Source: Nitrospinota bacterium
GTDB taxonomy: Bacteria; Nitrospinota; Nitrospinia; Nitrospinales; VA-1
Assembly: GCA_009873655.1 (NCBI GenBank)
Contig: WAIB01000003.1
Span: forward strand, 62,001 to 126,000
Length of the DNA stretch: 64,000 nucleotides
Direction of reading: 5' to 3'
Below the pieces are notes generated by a model that searched no databases, was not told where the DNA came from, and saw only the letters and a program-made list of their open reading frames with translations. The translations under genes and the position numbers were made by a program. How positions within the stretch are numbered: position 1 is the first letter of the stretch; each line of letters opens with the position of its first letter. Below are positions 46,270 through 56,056 of the stretch, piece by piece.

Positions 46270-47979
46270 GTGATCGAACATGATGTGGTGATCGTAGGTG
46301 CAGGCCTTGCAGGAATGCGTTGCGCACTGGAGGTTTGCAAAGAACTTGATGTCGCCGTTTTAACCAAAGTTTATCCTTCCCGGTCGCATTCGGGTGCCGC
46401 CCAGGGTGGAATAGCCGCTTCCCTTGGCAATTCTGAGCCGGACAGCTGGGAAGAGCATATGTATGATACCGTTAAAGGCGGTGATTTCCTCAATGATCAG
46501 GATGCGGTTGAGGAATATGTAAAAGCGGCCCCGAGAGTCATCTACGAACTAGAGCACATGGGTTGCGTATTCAGTCGCACCCCGGAAGGAAAAATCGCCC
46601 AACGTAGTTTTGGCGGTCATTCGAAACCCCGCGCCTGTTTCTCCGCCGACCGAACCGGTCACGCCATTCTGCATGCTCTTCACGAGCAGCTGATGAAAAA
46701 TTCCAAATCCGTAAAAATTTATAATGAGTGGTATATGCATTCCCTTGTTGTCGATGGGGATCGCTGCAACGGGGTTATTGTAAGCAATATTCAGACAGGG
46801 GAAGTCGAAGTCATCCGTGCCAAAGCCGTGGTCTTTTGCACCGGGGGTTATGGACGCGTATTTAAAATTACCTCCAACGCTTTTGCCAGCACCGCGGATG
46901 GCGTAATGGCCGCATTTGAAGTGGGGATTCCTCTTGAAGATCCCGAATTCGTGCAGTTTCATCCCTCGGGTCTATACCGGCAGGGTATTTTGTTTTCTGA
47001 AGCCGCCAGGGGTGAGGGAGGATTTTTGTTGAATGGAAAAGGCGAGCGCTTTATGGAAGCGTATGCCCCCTCTCGAATGGAGCTGGCGCCCCGCGATATT
47101 GTGGCGCGCGCGGAACAAAGTGAAATGGATGCGGGACGAGGTGTCAACGGAGAAGACTGCATTCATCTTGATCTGCGACATCTGGGCGAAGCTCGAATCA
47201 TGGAACGCCTGCCGCAAATCAGGCAATTGGGAATTGACTTCATTGGGGTGGATTGTGTTAAAGACCCTCTGCCCATCCAGCCTACCGCGCATTACTCTAT
47301 GGGAGGGATTCCCGTAGATATGAACTGTCACGTCATTCTCGATTCTGAAGGGACAAAGATGAATGGTTTTTTCGCGGCGGGCGAATGCGCATGTGTTTCG
47401 GTCCATGGCGGAAACCGGTTGGGAACAAATTCCCTTCTTGATGCCGTGGTGTTTGGCGAACGTGCCGGTAAATCTGTCCTTGATTATGCCAGGGGAAAAG
47501 ACTTCGGTAACGTTAACGAAGGTCGGGAAAAAGCAAGGGTGTTGGAAAAGTTTGAGGATATTTTCCAAAGAGATGGTAGCGAAAGCTACAACCAGATCCG
47601 TGACGAAATGAAAGAGATTATGATGACAAACTGCGGTGTTTTCCGCGATGAAGAAAGACTGAAAGACTGCATAGAAACTCTTAAAGGACTGCGGGAGCGG
47701 TTCAAAAAAGGTAAAGTAACGGATAAGGGAAAACTGTTCAATACAGAGATTTATGAAATTATGGAACTGGGTAATATGCTGGGCATGGCAGTGATTATAG
47801 CTACCGCTGCATTAAGAAGGCAGGAAAGTCGCGGTGGGCATTTCCGCACTGACTTCCCGAAACGCGATGACGAAAAATTCCTGCACCACTCCATGGTTTA
47901 TGATTCGCCGGATGGGTTGGACATAAAAACCAAGCCAGTGGTAATTACTAAATATCAACCTGCTGAAAGAACTTATTGA
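46270..47979 (+). CDS. sdhA: Succinate dehydrogenase/fumarate reductase flavoprotein subunit
   Basis: About 569 aa from the GTG at 46270, which follows GAGGTG; the track's TTG is seven codons earlier. FAD motif '[17 protein letters not shown]'; covalent FAD site '[11 protein letters not shown]' with the His kept; substrate motifs '[10 protein letters not shown]', '[12 protein letters not shown]' and '[12 protein letters not shown]'. It oxidises succinate or reduces fumarate as part of an SdhA-SdhB-SdhE complex. The retained His contrasts with the flavoprotein at 26 kb, so this is the likely succinate-oxidising (or reversible) enzyme. Confidence 0.94.
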   Translation: MIEHDVVIVGAGLAGMRCALEVCKELDVAVLTKVYPSRSHSGAAQGGIAASLGNSEPDSWEEHMYDTVKGGDFLNDQDAVEEYVKAAPRVIYELEHMGCVFSRTPEGKIAQRSFGGHSKPRACFSADRTGHAILHALHEQLMKNSKSVKIYNEWYMHSLVVDGDRCNGVIVSNIQTGEVEVIRAKAVVFCTGGYGRVFKITSNAFASTADGVMAAFEVGIPLEDPEFVQFHPSGLYRQGILFSEAARGEGGFLLNGKGERFMEAYAPSRMELAPRDIVARAEQSEMDAGRGVNGEDCIHLDLRHLGEARIMERLPQIRQLGIDFIGVDCVKDPLPIQPTAHYSMGGIPVDMNCHVILDSEGTKMNGFFAAGECACVSVHGGNRLGTNSLLDAVVFGERAGKSVLDYARGKDFGNVNEGREKARVLEKFEDIFQRDGSESYNQIRDEMKEIMMTNCGVFRDEERLKDCIETLKGLRERFKKGKVTDKGKLFNTEIYEIMELGNMLGMAVIIATAALRRQESRGGHFRTDFPKRDDEKFLHHSMVYDSPDGLDIKTKPVVITKYQPAERTY

Positions 47980-48920
47980 TGGCAACATTCAGGATCAAAC
48001 GGTTCAATCCGGAAAAACAGCCCGAACCTTACTTCGAAGAATTCCAACTGGATATTCCTCATGGCGCCACCCTTCTGGATTGCATGAATGAGATCAAGTG
48101 GACTCTCGATGGCAGTCTTTCGTACCGCATGTCCTGTCGAAGCGCTATTTGCGGTTCATGCGCGGTCAAGGCAAACGGCCATGCCTTACTGGCCTGTCAA
48201 CGCCAGGGAGAACACCTTCTGCAAAACGATGACACGATCACACTGGAACCGCTTGGAAATATGAAGCCCATCAAAGACCTTGTTGTGGACTTCACCCCTT
48301 TCTGGGACAAGGTCAATAAAATAAAACCGTATCTGGAACCAAAAGAAGATCCTCCGGAAAAAGAAAGACATCAGTCGCAGGAAGAGTTTCGCCTGATAGA
48401 TGACTCCAGCACCTGCATCATGTGTGGGGCCTGCTATTCCGACTGCAATACTTTGGAGGTGGATGATAATTTCCTCGGACCCGCAGCACTGGCAAAAGCG
48501 CAGCGGTTTGTCGGTGATTCCAGAGATTCCAAAACCCTGCAACGGGTGCGGGACCTGAGTGAGCCGGGGGGCATATGGGACTGCACCCATTGCGCCGAAT
48601 GTGTGGAACGGTGTCCGAAACCGGCACGTCCTTTCGACCGCATTAAGGAAATCATGACGGTTGCCCTGGAACAGGGAGTGCACAACAATAACGGGGCCAG
48701 GCACGCACTTTCTTTCACCAATTCGGTTAAAAGAAGCGGCACGCTTGATGAAAACAGGATCGCACCTGAGTCCGTAGGAATATTTAATATTTCGGGTTTG
48801 ATCGGACTGATTCCCATCGGACTCAGAATGCTGCTCAAAGGAAAAATCCCACCGATCTTTCATAAATCGATTGAAGAGGTAGATGACGTCAAACGCATAT
48901 TCAAGGAGTTGGATCAATGA
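47979..48920 (+). CDS. sdhB: Succinate dehydrogenase iron-sulfur subunit
   Basis: About 313 aa; the ATG at 47979 overlaps the sdhA stop. [2Fe-2S] motif '[21 protein letters not shown]'-type, then '[16 protein letters not shown]' and '[17 protein letters not shown]' for the other clusters. The C-terminal ~90 residues extend beyond E. coli SdhB and include a mildly hydrophobic stretch ('[20 protein letters not shown]'), as in SdhB of HdrB-linked complexes. It passes electrons between the flavin and SdhE. Confidence 0.93.
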   Translation: MATFRIKRFNPEKQPEPYFEEFQLDIPHGATLLDCMNEIKWTLDGSLSYRMSCRSAICGSCAVKANGHALLACQRQGEHLLQNDDTITLEPLGNMKPIKDLVVDFTPFWDKVNKIKPYLEPKEDPPEKERHQSQEEFRLIDDSSTCIMCGACYSDCNTLEVDDNFLGPAALAKAQRFVGDSRDSKTLQRVRDLSEPGGIWDCTHCAECVERCPKPARPFDRIKEIMTVALEQGVHNNNGARHALSFTNSVKRSGTLDENRIAPESVGIFNISGLIGLIPIGLRMLLKGKIPPIFHKSIEEVDDVKRIFKELDQ

Positions 48921-49810
48921 AGTTCGCCCTTTTTACCGGATGTGTCGCCAAAGGGGCGACTCGAGAGCTGATGCTCTCCACCACCAAAGCCGCAGAAGGT
49001 TTGGGATTTGAATTTGTCGAAATGAAAAGCGCATCCTGCTGTGGCGCGGGAGTGGTTTCAGAAAAAAGTCCCCTGCTGGCAGACGCCTTGAACGCCCGTT
49101 CATTTTCAATTGCCGAAAAACAGGGGCTGGACATCGTAACCATTTGTTCTACCTGTCAGGGAACCCTGAAGAAAACCGAAGCGCATCTAAACGAAAGCAA
49201 AGAGTATAAGGAAAAGGTAAACGACATCCTCGAAGATGGGGGACACCAGTATAACGGCAAGACAAAAATCAAACATTTTGCCAACATCCTCGCCACGGAA
49301 GAGGGAATGGCAAGATTGAAATCGCGAATCAAAAAACCTTTAACGGGATTAAAAGTCGCGGCGTTTTATGGGTGTTACGTTTTGCGTCCCTCTGAAAGGT
49401 CAGACTTTGATAATCCGGACAACCCTACGGGTATGGAAGAAATTTTCGAGGCCCTGGGGGCGACGCCGGTTTATTATCCCAGCCGTGTAAAATGTTGCGG
49501 GTTTCCCATCGTCATGATGAACAAAAACGCATCCCTCGGTATGTCCGGCAACGCGTTGCAGGATGCCATCGAACACGGAGCCGATGTGGTAGCTACCGGG
49601 TGTCCGCTATGCCATTTAAGCCTCGACTCTTATCAGCCCGAAATTGAGTTGCTGCAAAAGAAAAACCAGTCCATCCCCATCCTGCATTTGCCGCAGCTCG
49701 TTGCCCTGGCTCTGGGCTACACGCCAACCCAACTGGGAATGGACACGCACATTGTCTCCACACTCAAAATCAACCAGATCCTATCCGGTTCCCATTCCGC
49801 TGCCCATTAA
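48917..49810 (+). CDS. HdrB-like succinate dehydrogenase subunit (SdhE, CCG domains)
   Basis: 297 aa. Two complete Cys-rich CCG modules: C9 with '[10 protein letters not shown]' and 'CSTCQGTL', and 'YGCYVL' with 'KCCGFPIVM' and 'CPLCHLSL'. These bind the unusual [4Fe-4S] clusters of heterodisulfide reductase HdrB. The subunit replaces the heme-b membrane anchor in type E succinate:quinone reductases of archaea, cyanobacteria and some bacteria. It overlaps the sdhB stop by 4 bp. It has no membrane helices, so membrane contact is monotopic or indirect. Confidence 0.9.
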   Translation: MKFALFTGCVAKGATRELMLSTTKAAEGLGFEFVEMKSASCCGAGVVSEKSPLLADALNARSFSIAEKQGLDIVTICSTCQGTLKKTEAHLNESKEYKEKVNDILEDGGHQYNGKTKIKHFANILATEEGMARLKSRIKKPLTGLKVAAFYGCYVLRPSERSDFDNPDNPTGMEEIFEALGATPVYYPSRVKCCGFPIVMMNKNASLGMSGNALQDAIEHGADVVATGCPLCHLSLDSYQPEIELLQKKNQSIPILHLPQLVALALGYTPTQLGMDTHIVSTLKINQILSGSHSAAH

Positions 49811-49906
49811 ATACGGTTTTTTCCCAACTCCAAACCGGGTCCCCTCCGCTGAATGAAAATAAGCGGATTGCTTGTTTCGACAGATCTAAAGCGTTAATAT
49901 CTTCCA

Positions 49907-51442
49907 GTGGAAACGCTCTTCAAAAAACAAATCACTGTTCTTATAATTGGATTTGCTGTGTTCTGCGGCATCCTGATCATGCCGGCTCCAGGTGGAATGA
50001 CGGAAAGCGCACAGCGTATGTTGGCCGTGGTTTCATTGATGGCGATCTGGTGGGTGGGAGAGGGGACCTCGCTTGCCGCAACGGCAATGTTACCGCTGGC
50101 CTTGTTTCCCCTTCTTGGCATCATGCCGAGCAAACAGGTTGCTTCCAGTTACGCCAACCACCTTATCTTTCTCTTTCTCGGCGGATTCATGATCGCTCTC
50201 GCCATGGAGAAATGGAATTTCCATAAACGCCTTGCGTTATGGATCATCTCGGCGATGGGTACGCAGCCAAAACGCATCGTTCTTGGATTCATGATCGCCA
50301 CGGCGTTTTTGTCGATGTGGATTTCCAATACCGCGTCAACCATGATGATGCTGCCTGTTGCAATGGCAGTGGTGAGGCAAATCGCTTCCGGATCATCCCT
50401 TGAGGGGGAAAGAAATCAGGAGTCGCAAATAAAAATTGAAAAGGGACTGGGATTGGTCTTAATGCTGGGTCTGGCCTACTCGGCCAGCATCGGCGGAGTA
50501 GGAACACCGATTGGCACACCCCCGAATATAGTCTTTGCTGGATTCTATAAAAAAATGTTTCCGGATAACCCGGACATCAACTTTTTTCAGTGGATGACTT
50601 TGGCTATTCCCATCGTCCTGGTATTTATTCCCCTTACCTGGGTGTATCTTTGCCGGTTTGTTTCACCTTTTCCAATCAGCCAGATCGAAGGCGGGGAAAG
50701 CGGGATCATTAAGCAGGAGCTGGATGCCCTGGGATCCATGAGTCGGGGGGAAAAAATAGTGGCAACCGTTTTTTGCCTTACTGCCTTGCTATGGATTTTC
50801 AGGCGACCCATTGCCCTGGGTGATTTCATAATTCCGGGCTGGTCACAATTGTTTCCACATCAAAAGTTTTTGCATGACTCCACGGTAGCCATGGTGATGG
50901 GACTGTTGCTGATGGTGATGCCGGTTAATGGTGGTCTTGCCCTGGAACGTAAAACGGAATGGTTTGTTTTGGACTGGAAAACCGTTCAAACTAAAACTCC
51001 CTGGGGAATATTGATTTTATTTGGCGGTGGTTTCGCCCTGGCAGCGGGGTTCGGAGTGAGTGGGTTGGATAAATGGATTGGAGCTCAATTGACCGCTGTT
51101 TCAAACTGGCCGTTGTGGATGACTGTCCTTGCAATTTGTATTGGGGTTACTTTTTTAACCGAACTGACTTCCAACACCGCTACGACTACGATGATTCTTC
51201 CCATTCTGGGAATGGCCGCGGTAGCGGCAAAAATCCATCCGTTGTTTCTTATGGTTCCCGCGACATTGGCAGCTTCGTTTGCGTTTATGCTGCCGGTGGC
51301 GACGCCTCCCAATGCGATCGTTTTTGGCAGCGGTTGGGTGAGTATTCCCAGGATGTCGAAAGCGGGTTTGATCCTCAACCTCATCGGTGCGGGAATTGTT
51401 ACTTCCGCGGTATTGGTTTTAGTCAATGGCCTGCTGCTTTAA
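49907..51442 (+). CDS. SLC13/DASS-family di- or tricarboxylate (anion) transporter
   Basis: 511 aa, about 11-13 membrane helices. Family features: 'FLGGFMIALAMEKWNFHKR' with 'MWISNTASTMMMLPVA' in the first half and 'LTSNTATTTMILPILG' in the second, matching the two SNT sodium/substrate loops of VcINDY, and 'GGVGTPIGTPPNIVFAG'. It probably takes up or exports succinate, malate or a related acid with Na+. Position after sdhABE supports a dicarboxylate link. GTG start. The stop overlaps the convergent gcvPB by 4 bp. Confidence 0.9.
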   Translation: METLFKKQITVLIIGFAVFCGILIMPAPGGMTESAQRMLAVVSLMAIWWVGEGTSLAATAMLPLALFPLLGIMPSKQVASSYANHLIFLFLGGFMIALAMEKWNFHKRLALWIISAMGTQPKRIVLGFMIATAFLSMWISNTASTMMMLPVAMAVVRQIASGSSLEGERNQESQIKIEKGLGLVLMLGLAYSASIGGVGTPIGTPPNIVFAGFYKKMFPDNPDINFFQWMTLAIPIVLVFIPLTWVYLCRFVSPFPISQIEGGESGIIKQELDALGSMSRGEKIVATVFCLTALLWIFRRPIALGDFIIPGWSQLFPHQKFLHDSTVAMVMGLLLMVMPVNGGLALERKTEWFVLDWKTVQTKTPWGILILFGGGFALAAGFGVSGLDKWIGAQLTAVSNWPLWMTVLAICIGVTFLTELTSNTATTTMILPILGMAAVAAKIHPLFLMVPATLAASFAFMLPVATPPNAIVFGSGWVSIPRMSKAGLILNLIGAGIVTSAVLVLVNGLLL

Positions 51443-52941
51443 CCCGAAGGGGCACGCCATCTGAGAACGGGTTTTCTTGCCGCGTGCGCTTCGTCGGGGC
51501 GGGAAACTTTTGGAAGGCGCGGTGCACCTTGAGAACTTTCCGGGTTTTCATGTCCCTTTTTAGCAATGGACTTCATCGCCTCGATAAACATATCGAGAGT
51601 TTCTTTCGATTCGGTTTCCGTTGGCTCGATCATCAAAGCCCCTTTTACGATCAAGGGAAAGTAGACGGTCGGGGGATGGAATCCATGATCAATGAGTTCT
51701 TTTGCGAAGTCCATGGTTGTGATGCCCTGGCCTTTATCGTTGAACACACATTCATGCAGGCTGGCTCCCGTGAAGGGAAGGTGGAACGTGTCTTTTAATT
51801 TTGCGCGGATATAATTGGCGTTCAAAACCGCAGACTGCGCGGCTTTTAGAATTCCCTCTGCTCCGAGAGTTCGAATGTAAACGTAGGCTCTCAGCAGCAT
51901 ACCAAAATTTCCGTTGAACACTTTCAGTTTGCCGACACTATCCGGACGGTCGTAATTTAAAAAATATTTATGCCCTTTTTTTTCTATAACCGGTTTGGGT
52001 AAATAGGGTTCGAGAATATTTTTGATACAGACGGGGCCTGCTCCCGGGCCGCCTCCCCCGTGGGGCGTTGAAAACGTTTTGTGCAGATTTATATGCAGCA
52101 CGTCTATTCCCATATCCCCCATCTTGACAATTCCCATGACCGCATTGAGGTTGGCGCCATCACAATAAACAAGGCCCCCTTTGCTGTGTACGATATCGGT
52201 TATTTTTAGAATGTCTTTCTCGAACATTCCCAGCGTGTTGGGATTGGTCAGCATGATTGCAGCAGTTTCCTCGTCCATTGCTGCTTCGAGTTTTTCAATG
52301 TCGATTAACCCTTCCGAATTAGACGGGATCTGTACCGATTTATAACCGCAAAGAGTGGCACTGGCCGGGTTGGTGCCATGGGCTGAGTCGGGAAGCAAAA
52401 CTTTTTTCCGGGGATTCCCCTTGGCCGTATGATAAGCCTGGATCATCAGCATTCCCGCAAACTCTCCCTGCGCCCCTGCGGCAGGCTGCAGGCAGGCATG
52501 GTCCATGCCGCTTATTTCTTTAAGGCACTCTTGCAATTCAAAGATGAGTTGCAGGCTTCCCTGCGAGTCATCATCAGGGGAAACGGGATGGTGTCCTGCA
52601 AAGCCGGGCAAACGTGCCAGGGTTTCGTTTATTTTCGGATTGTATTTCATTGTGCAGGAACCCAGTGGATAAAAATTAGTGTCAATGCTGAAGTTCCATT
52701 GCGACAATCTTGTGAAGTGACGAACGACATCAAGTTCGCTCAATTCAGGCAGTTCCTTAACAGGCTCACGGATTTCATCGGCAGGAAGCAGGGTCTCCAA
52801 TTCGATTTCCGGAACATCGCAGGAGGGGAGAGAATAGGCCTTGCGACCGGGAGATCCCAGTTCAAAAACGACAGGTTCTTCGAAAATCAAACCCGTGGTG
52901 GCTGCTTTTGAGGCGGATGGATTATTTTTTAGGTTGTTCAT
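51439..52941 (-). CDS. gcvPB: Glycine dehydrogenase (decarboxylating) subunit 2
   Basis: 500 aa, the C-terminal half of split P-protein in the glycine cleavage system. The PLP site 'LHKTFSTPHGGGGPGAGP' and 'YPLGSCTMKYNPK' are diagnostic, with 'PDSAHGTNPASATLCG' also present. The partner gcvPA and gcvT/gcvH are not in this window; upstream on the strand is a glycosyltransferase gene whose end overlaps this start by 20 bp. That is an unusual context for gcvPB. No glycine riboswitch was seen. Confidence 0.96.
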   Translation of the reverse strand: MNNLKNNPSASKAATTGLIFEEPVVFELGSPGRKAYSLPSCDVPEIELETLLPADEIREPVKELPELSELDVVRHFTRLSQWNFSIDTNFYPLGSCTMKYNPKINETLARLPGFAGHHPVSPDDDSQGSLQLIFELQECLKEISGMDHACLQPAAGAQGEFAGMLMIQAYHTAKGNPRKKVLLPDSAHGTNPASATLCGYKSVQIPSNSEGLIDIEKLEAAMDEETAAIMLTNPNTLGMFEKDILKITDIVHSKGGLVYCDGANLNAVMGIVKMGDMGIDVLHINLHKTFSTPHGGGGPGAGPVCIKNILEPYLPKPVIEKKGHKYFLNYDRPDSVGKLKVFNGNFGMLLRAYVYIRTLGAEGILKAAQSAVLNANYIRAKLKDTFHLPFTGASLHECVFNDKGQGITTMDFAKELIDHGFHPPTVYFPLIVKGALMIEPTETESKETLDMFIEAMKSIAKKGHENPESSQGAPRLPKVSRPDEAHAARKPVLRWRAPSG

Positions 52942-54007
52942 GGCAAATTTGTTCGGATTTTAAAAAATTTTCGAGGGTGTTGATGACGGTTTCGGGTTCC
53001 AGGTTATCCTGGTGTCGGTCATCGAGTATGATGCTGTTCGGATGCCGGGGTCCCCATCGTTCTATTTCTCCATGCTTGAAAATAACGCATGCGGGTTTTT
53101 CCACTGCCGAGGCCAAATGCATGATGCCCGTATGATTGCAAAAAAGAAGATCGCATTGTTGTATCAAAAGCGCAAGTTCTTTTGTTTTGACCAGGGGTAA
53201 TAGTCGGGGTTGGAACTGCATTTCTGCAATATTCGATCTCAGCCCCTCCTCTTCTCCGGGCCCATTAATCAACCAGATGTCAGCGATCTTGTTTTTCAGG
53301 ATGTGTTCTATTACTTTCTGAAATTTTTTCCATTGCCATCCCCATTCAGGAATTCGTGTGCCCGTTTTTACAAGCAGAAGGGGCCGTTCTCTTTTTCCTG
53401 AGTTCATGATCTCGTTAATTCTGTTTTCATCTCGAGCACTGAAGTAAATCCTCGGTTTGTGGATGATTTCGGGTACTCCCATATGCTCGAGAAGCGCAAG
53501 GTTGTTTTCGATTTCATGACGGGGAGGGGTTTCGATGGGAAGCCTTATATGGTATTTCCAGGGGTTTTGTGGGTGAATGTAACCCGCAATCATTTTTGCA
53601 TTAGAACATAACGTAAAAAATGTGGCGGTAGCGCTGAATTTTTTATTGAGTGTGATGGCCAGATCAAACTTTTCCCTGCGGGAATCACGAATAGCTCGCC
53701 AGAATCTCCGACGCCTCATTAAAATGATCTTATGCAGGTTGGGATTGTCCTGTAGGATTCCCCCCTGAATGGGGTTTACCATGGCAGTGATTTTTAAATG
53801 GGGAAAAGAGCTTTTTAAAGATTCATAAACTGGTGTGGATAATACAACATCTCCCAATCGATCAGAACGAATCACCAGCACTTTGGAAATTTTGGAGAAA
53901 TCCAGAGGCAGGGGAGCCAGGGGCACCTCTTTACTGGCAAACAGTCCAAAAATTTTCCAGAGAGTGTTTTTTATATGGTACTCGGCGGATCGTAAAAACT
54001 TCTTCAT
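52922..54007 (-). CDS. Glycosyltransferase family 9 (heptosyltransferase-like)
   Basis: 361 aa. GT9 marks: 'VLVIRSDRLGDVVLSTPVYE' at the start of the N-terminal Rossmann fold and 'CDLLFCNHTGIMHLASAVEK' in the C-terminal nucleotide-sugar domain. Members transfer ADP-heptose or related sugars to lipopolysaccharide core at the inner face of the membrane. The last 20 bp overlap gcvPB. It clusters with another GT9 enzyme, a Trm112-like protein and a PAP2 phosphatase. Confidence 0.9.
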   Translation of the reverse strand: MKKFLRSAEYHIKNTLWKIFGLFASKEVPLAPLPLDFSKISKVLVIRSDRLGDVVLSTPVYESLKSSFPHLKITAMVNPIQGGILQDNPNLHKIILMRRRRFWRAIRDSRREKFDLAITLNKKFSATATFFTLCSNAKMIAGYIHPQNPWKYHIRLPIETPPRHEIENNLALLEHMGVPEIIHKPRIYFSARDENRINEIMNSGKRERPLLLVKTGTRIPEWGWQWKKFQKVIEHILKNKIADIWLINGPGEEEGLRSNIAEMQFQPRLLPLVKTKELALLIQQCDLLFCNHTGIMHLASAVEKPACVIFKHGEIERWGPRHPNSIILDDRHQDNLEPETVINTLENFLKSEQICHEQPKK

Positions 54008-54085
54008 GCTTGATTTAAACTCTTACGGAGCGGTGTTCGATCCGGAGAAAGTAGTCGCTGGTTTCAAAAAATGTGATGGTTTGCC

Positions 54086-54253
54086 CTAATCCAGAGGAAG
54101 GGCTTCGTCAATTAGCATAACGGGAATATCGTCACGAATGGGGTATTTCAAACTGCAGGTTTTACAGTCGAGGCTTTCTTCGTTAGCTCCCATTTCAAGG
54201 TCGCCTTTGCATTTGGGGCAAACCAGAATATCCAGCAATTCTTTGTCAATTCC
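54086..54253 (-). CDS. Trm112/YcaR-family small zinc protein
   Basis: 55 aa from the ATG at 54253 (GGAG upstream); the track start is 18 codons earlier. Sequence 'LLDILVCPKCKGDLEMG' with 'LDCKTCSLKYPIRDDIPVML' is the bacterial YcaR/UPF0434 pattern with four zinc Cys. Such proteins often sit in lipopolysaccharide gene clusters, as here, but their role there is not known. Confidence 0.9.
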   Translation of the reverse strand, partial: GIDKELLDILVCPKCKGDLEMGANEESLDCKTCSLKYPIRDDIPVMLIDEALPLD

Positions 54254-54269
54254 CATAACTACACTCCGC

Positions 54270-55328
54270 TTAGTTGTTGCTGTTTTGGTTGGATCGAATG
54301 GTTTCAAAAACTTCTTCTGCGGTCACCTGTTTCATGCATTCATTGGTTCCAAGAGGACATTTCCTTTTCCAGCAGAAACTGCAGGACAGCAATTTATAAA
54401 CGGTTCCATGATGGAGCCCGTAAGCACCATTTCGTGCTGGATCCGTAGGGCCAAACAACGACACCGTGGGGATGCCCAACGCTGCGCAAAGATGTAACGG
54501 TCCCGAGTCACAACTTACCAGTAGTGTGAGGTGTTTGTAAAGGGATATGGATTCTTTAATCGTCGTGGGGGGGGCGACCCAGCATTTTTGTTTCATGGAG
54601 GCCGCGATCCGCTCTGTCTTTTGTTCTTCACCTGGTCCCCAGGTCAATAGTATAGAGCAGTTCATTTCAACGGCTATGCGGTCTGCTAATTCTGCAAACC
54701 GTTCCAGATCCCAAAGTTTGCTTTCGAATCCCGCTCCCGGGTTGATACCTACGATGGGTTTGTTTGTGAGTTCGGAATTGCTTTGGAAAAAGTCCTCTAC
54801 CTTGGGGGAAGGAGCTGAAGGGAGAGGAAACTGCTTCACTTCTTTTTGAGTGTTTAAGGCCGATTGCACCAGGGTCAGATACATGTCGACGACATGAATT
54901 CCACTTCCGATAGCAGGGCCTTTTTTATTGGTAAACACCGAACTGATCTTTTCCTTGCAGTTTTTTTTGTGGAATCCAACTTTGATGCGCGCCCCGCTCG
55001 CCATTGCTACCAGACCGCTCTTTATCAGGCCGTGAAAATCAAAAGCCATATCAAATTTATGTTGCCGCAGACTTTTTATTGTTTGCAGGATTTCCTTAAG
55101 GGTTTCCCGGTTCCAGTTTTTGCGCCAGAATTTGGTGCGCAGGGTAATGATTTCGTCAATATCCGGGTTTTCATGTAAGAGTTCCTGATACCGTTCTTCA
55201 ACTACCCAGGCAATAAAAGCATCAGGGTATTCCTGTCTCAGGGTACGAGCGGTGGGCAGGGCATGGACGATATCCCCCAAAGAACTCAGTTTAATGATAA
55301 GAAAATTTTTTTGGCTCTTTGAACTCAT
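54270..55328 (-). CDS. Lipopolysaccharide heptosyltransferase I-like (WaaC-type GT9)
   Basis: 352 aa. N-terminal 'FLIIKLSSLGDIVHALPTAR' is typical of WaaC; 'FDFHGLIKSGLVA' and the C-terminal 'VSCDSGPLHLCAALGIPTVS' with 'LFGPTDPARNGAYG' complete a GT9 enzyme. It adds the first heptose (or similar) to the Kdo-lipid A core. A Cys-rich tail 'CSFCWKRKCPLGTNEC' is common in this family. It lies 14 bp downstream of the PAP2 gene in a minus-strand operon. Confidence 0.92.
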   Translation of the reverse strand: MSSKSQKNFLIIKLSSLGDIVHALPTARTLRQEYPDAFIAWVVEERYQELLHENPDIDEIITLRTKFWRKNWNRETLKEILQTIKSLRQHKFDMAFDFHGLIKSGLVAMASGARIKVGFHKKNCKEKISSVFTNKKGPAIGSGIHVVDMYLTLVQSALNTQKEVKQFPLPSAPSPKVEDFFQSNSELTNKPIVGINPGAGFESKLWDLERFAELADRIAVEMNCSILLTWGPGEEQKTERIAASMKQKCWVAPPTTIKESISLYKHLTLLVSCDSGPLHLCAALGIPTVSLFGPTDPARNGAYGLHHGTVYKLLSCSFCWKRKCPLGTNECMKQVTAEEVFETIRSNQNSNN

Positions 55329-55341
55329 TTGACCAGGAAAG

Positions 55342-55887
55342 TCATGGTTTAATATATTTCAATATCCTGCCATAGATCCGGTAACCCAAATAGCCCATGG
55401 CGCTGCCAAATATCATCCCGCCAAAAACATCGGATGGGTAATGAACTTTTAAATAAACTCTCGCATAGCAAACGATCAATGCCAAAGCAAAGACCAGTAA
55501 TGTTGTATTGCGGAAACACAGGCTTAAAAGAGTTGCCGCGGCAAATGAATTTACCGCGTGGTTGGAGGGAAAAGAAAAACTGTTGGAACAACTGACAGCT
55601 CCTATTATGTCAGGTGGCAGGACATGGCAAGGGCGAATTCGCTGAATGCCTTCCTTTAAAATATTATGTCCTATCGCATCGGCCAGGCCAATTGCGATGG
55701 CTGCGGCGATAAGGAAAGCCAGTCCGCGTTTTTTGTATGTTCCAAGGAGAGCCAAAAAGCAGATCAGGCCGGGTAGATAAAAGTTTTCCTTTACCGTAAC
55801 AAACAGCATGAACTTATCCATCATTCGGGATTGAAAATGCTGGTTGATCCAGTAGAATAGCGAAAGATCGAAATCGTGGATGGTAAT
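55342..55887 (-). CDS. PAP2-family membrane phosphatase, probably with a non-AUG start
   Basis: Motifs 'KEGIQRIRPCH', 'FPSNHAVNSFAA' and 'CYARVYLKVHYPSDV' identify a multi-helix PAP2 enzyme such as an undecaprenyl-diphosphate or lipid A phosphatase. The track begins at an internal ATG (55824). In-frame codons upstream read 'DFDLSLFYWINQHFQSR', a classic PAP2 N-terminus, up to a stop at 55894-55896, with no ATG, GTG or TTG available. AAGGA lies at 55891-55895, so ATT at 55887 or ATC at 55881 is the likely start. It is first in the envelope operon. Confidence 0.85.
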   Translation of the reverse strand: MTIHDFDLSLFYWINQHFQSRMMDKFMLFVTVKENFYLPGLICFLALLGTYKKRGLAFLIAAAIAIGLADAIGHNILKEGIQRIRPCHVLPPDIIGAVSCSNSFSFPSNHAVNSFAAATLLSLCFRNTTLLVFALALIVCYARVYLKVHYPSDVFGGMIFGSAMGYLGYRIYGRILKYIKP

Positions 55888-56056
55888 CGTTCCTTAGAAA
55901 ATAGAGGAAATACAAGTAATAATTGGATTTTATGAAGCTTTGTGCGTTCAGTCAACCCCTTCTCATATAGGATCTGAATACTCAGACCCGCGGCTCGAAG
56001 TTTGTAATGAGTGATATCGGCCTGCCGGTTTCATGGTGATTTAATTAATTTTAGGA

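Noticed and set aside
48186-48917. 243-aa ORF antisense to sdhB
   Set aside because: Shadow of a gene with unmistakable Fe-S motifs; no motif of its own.
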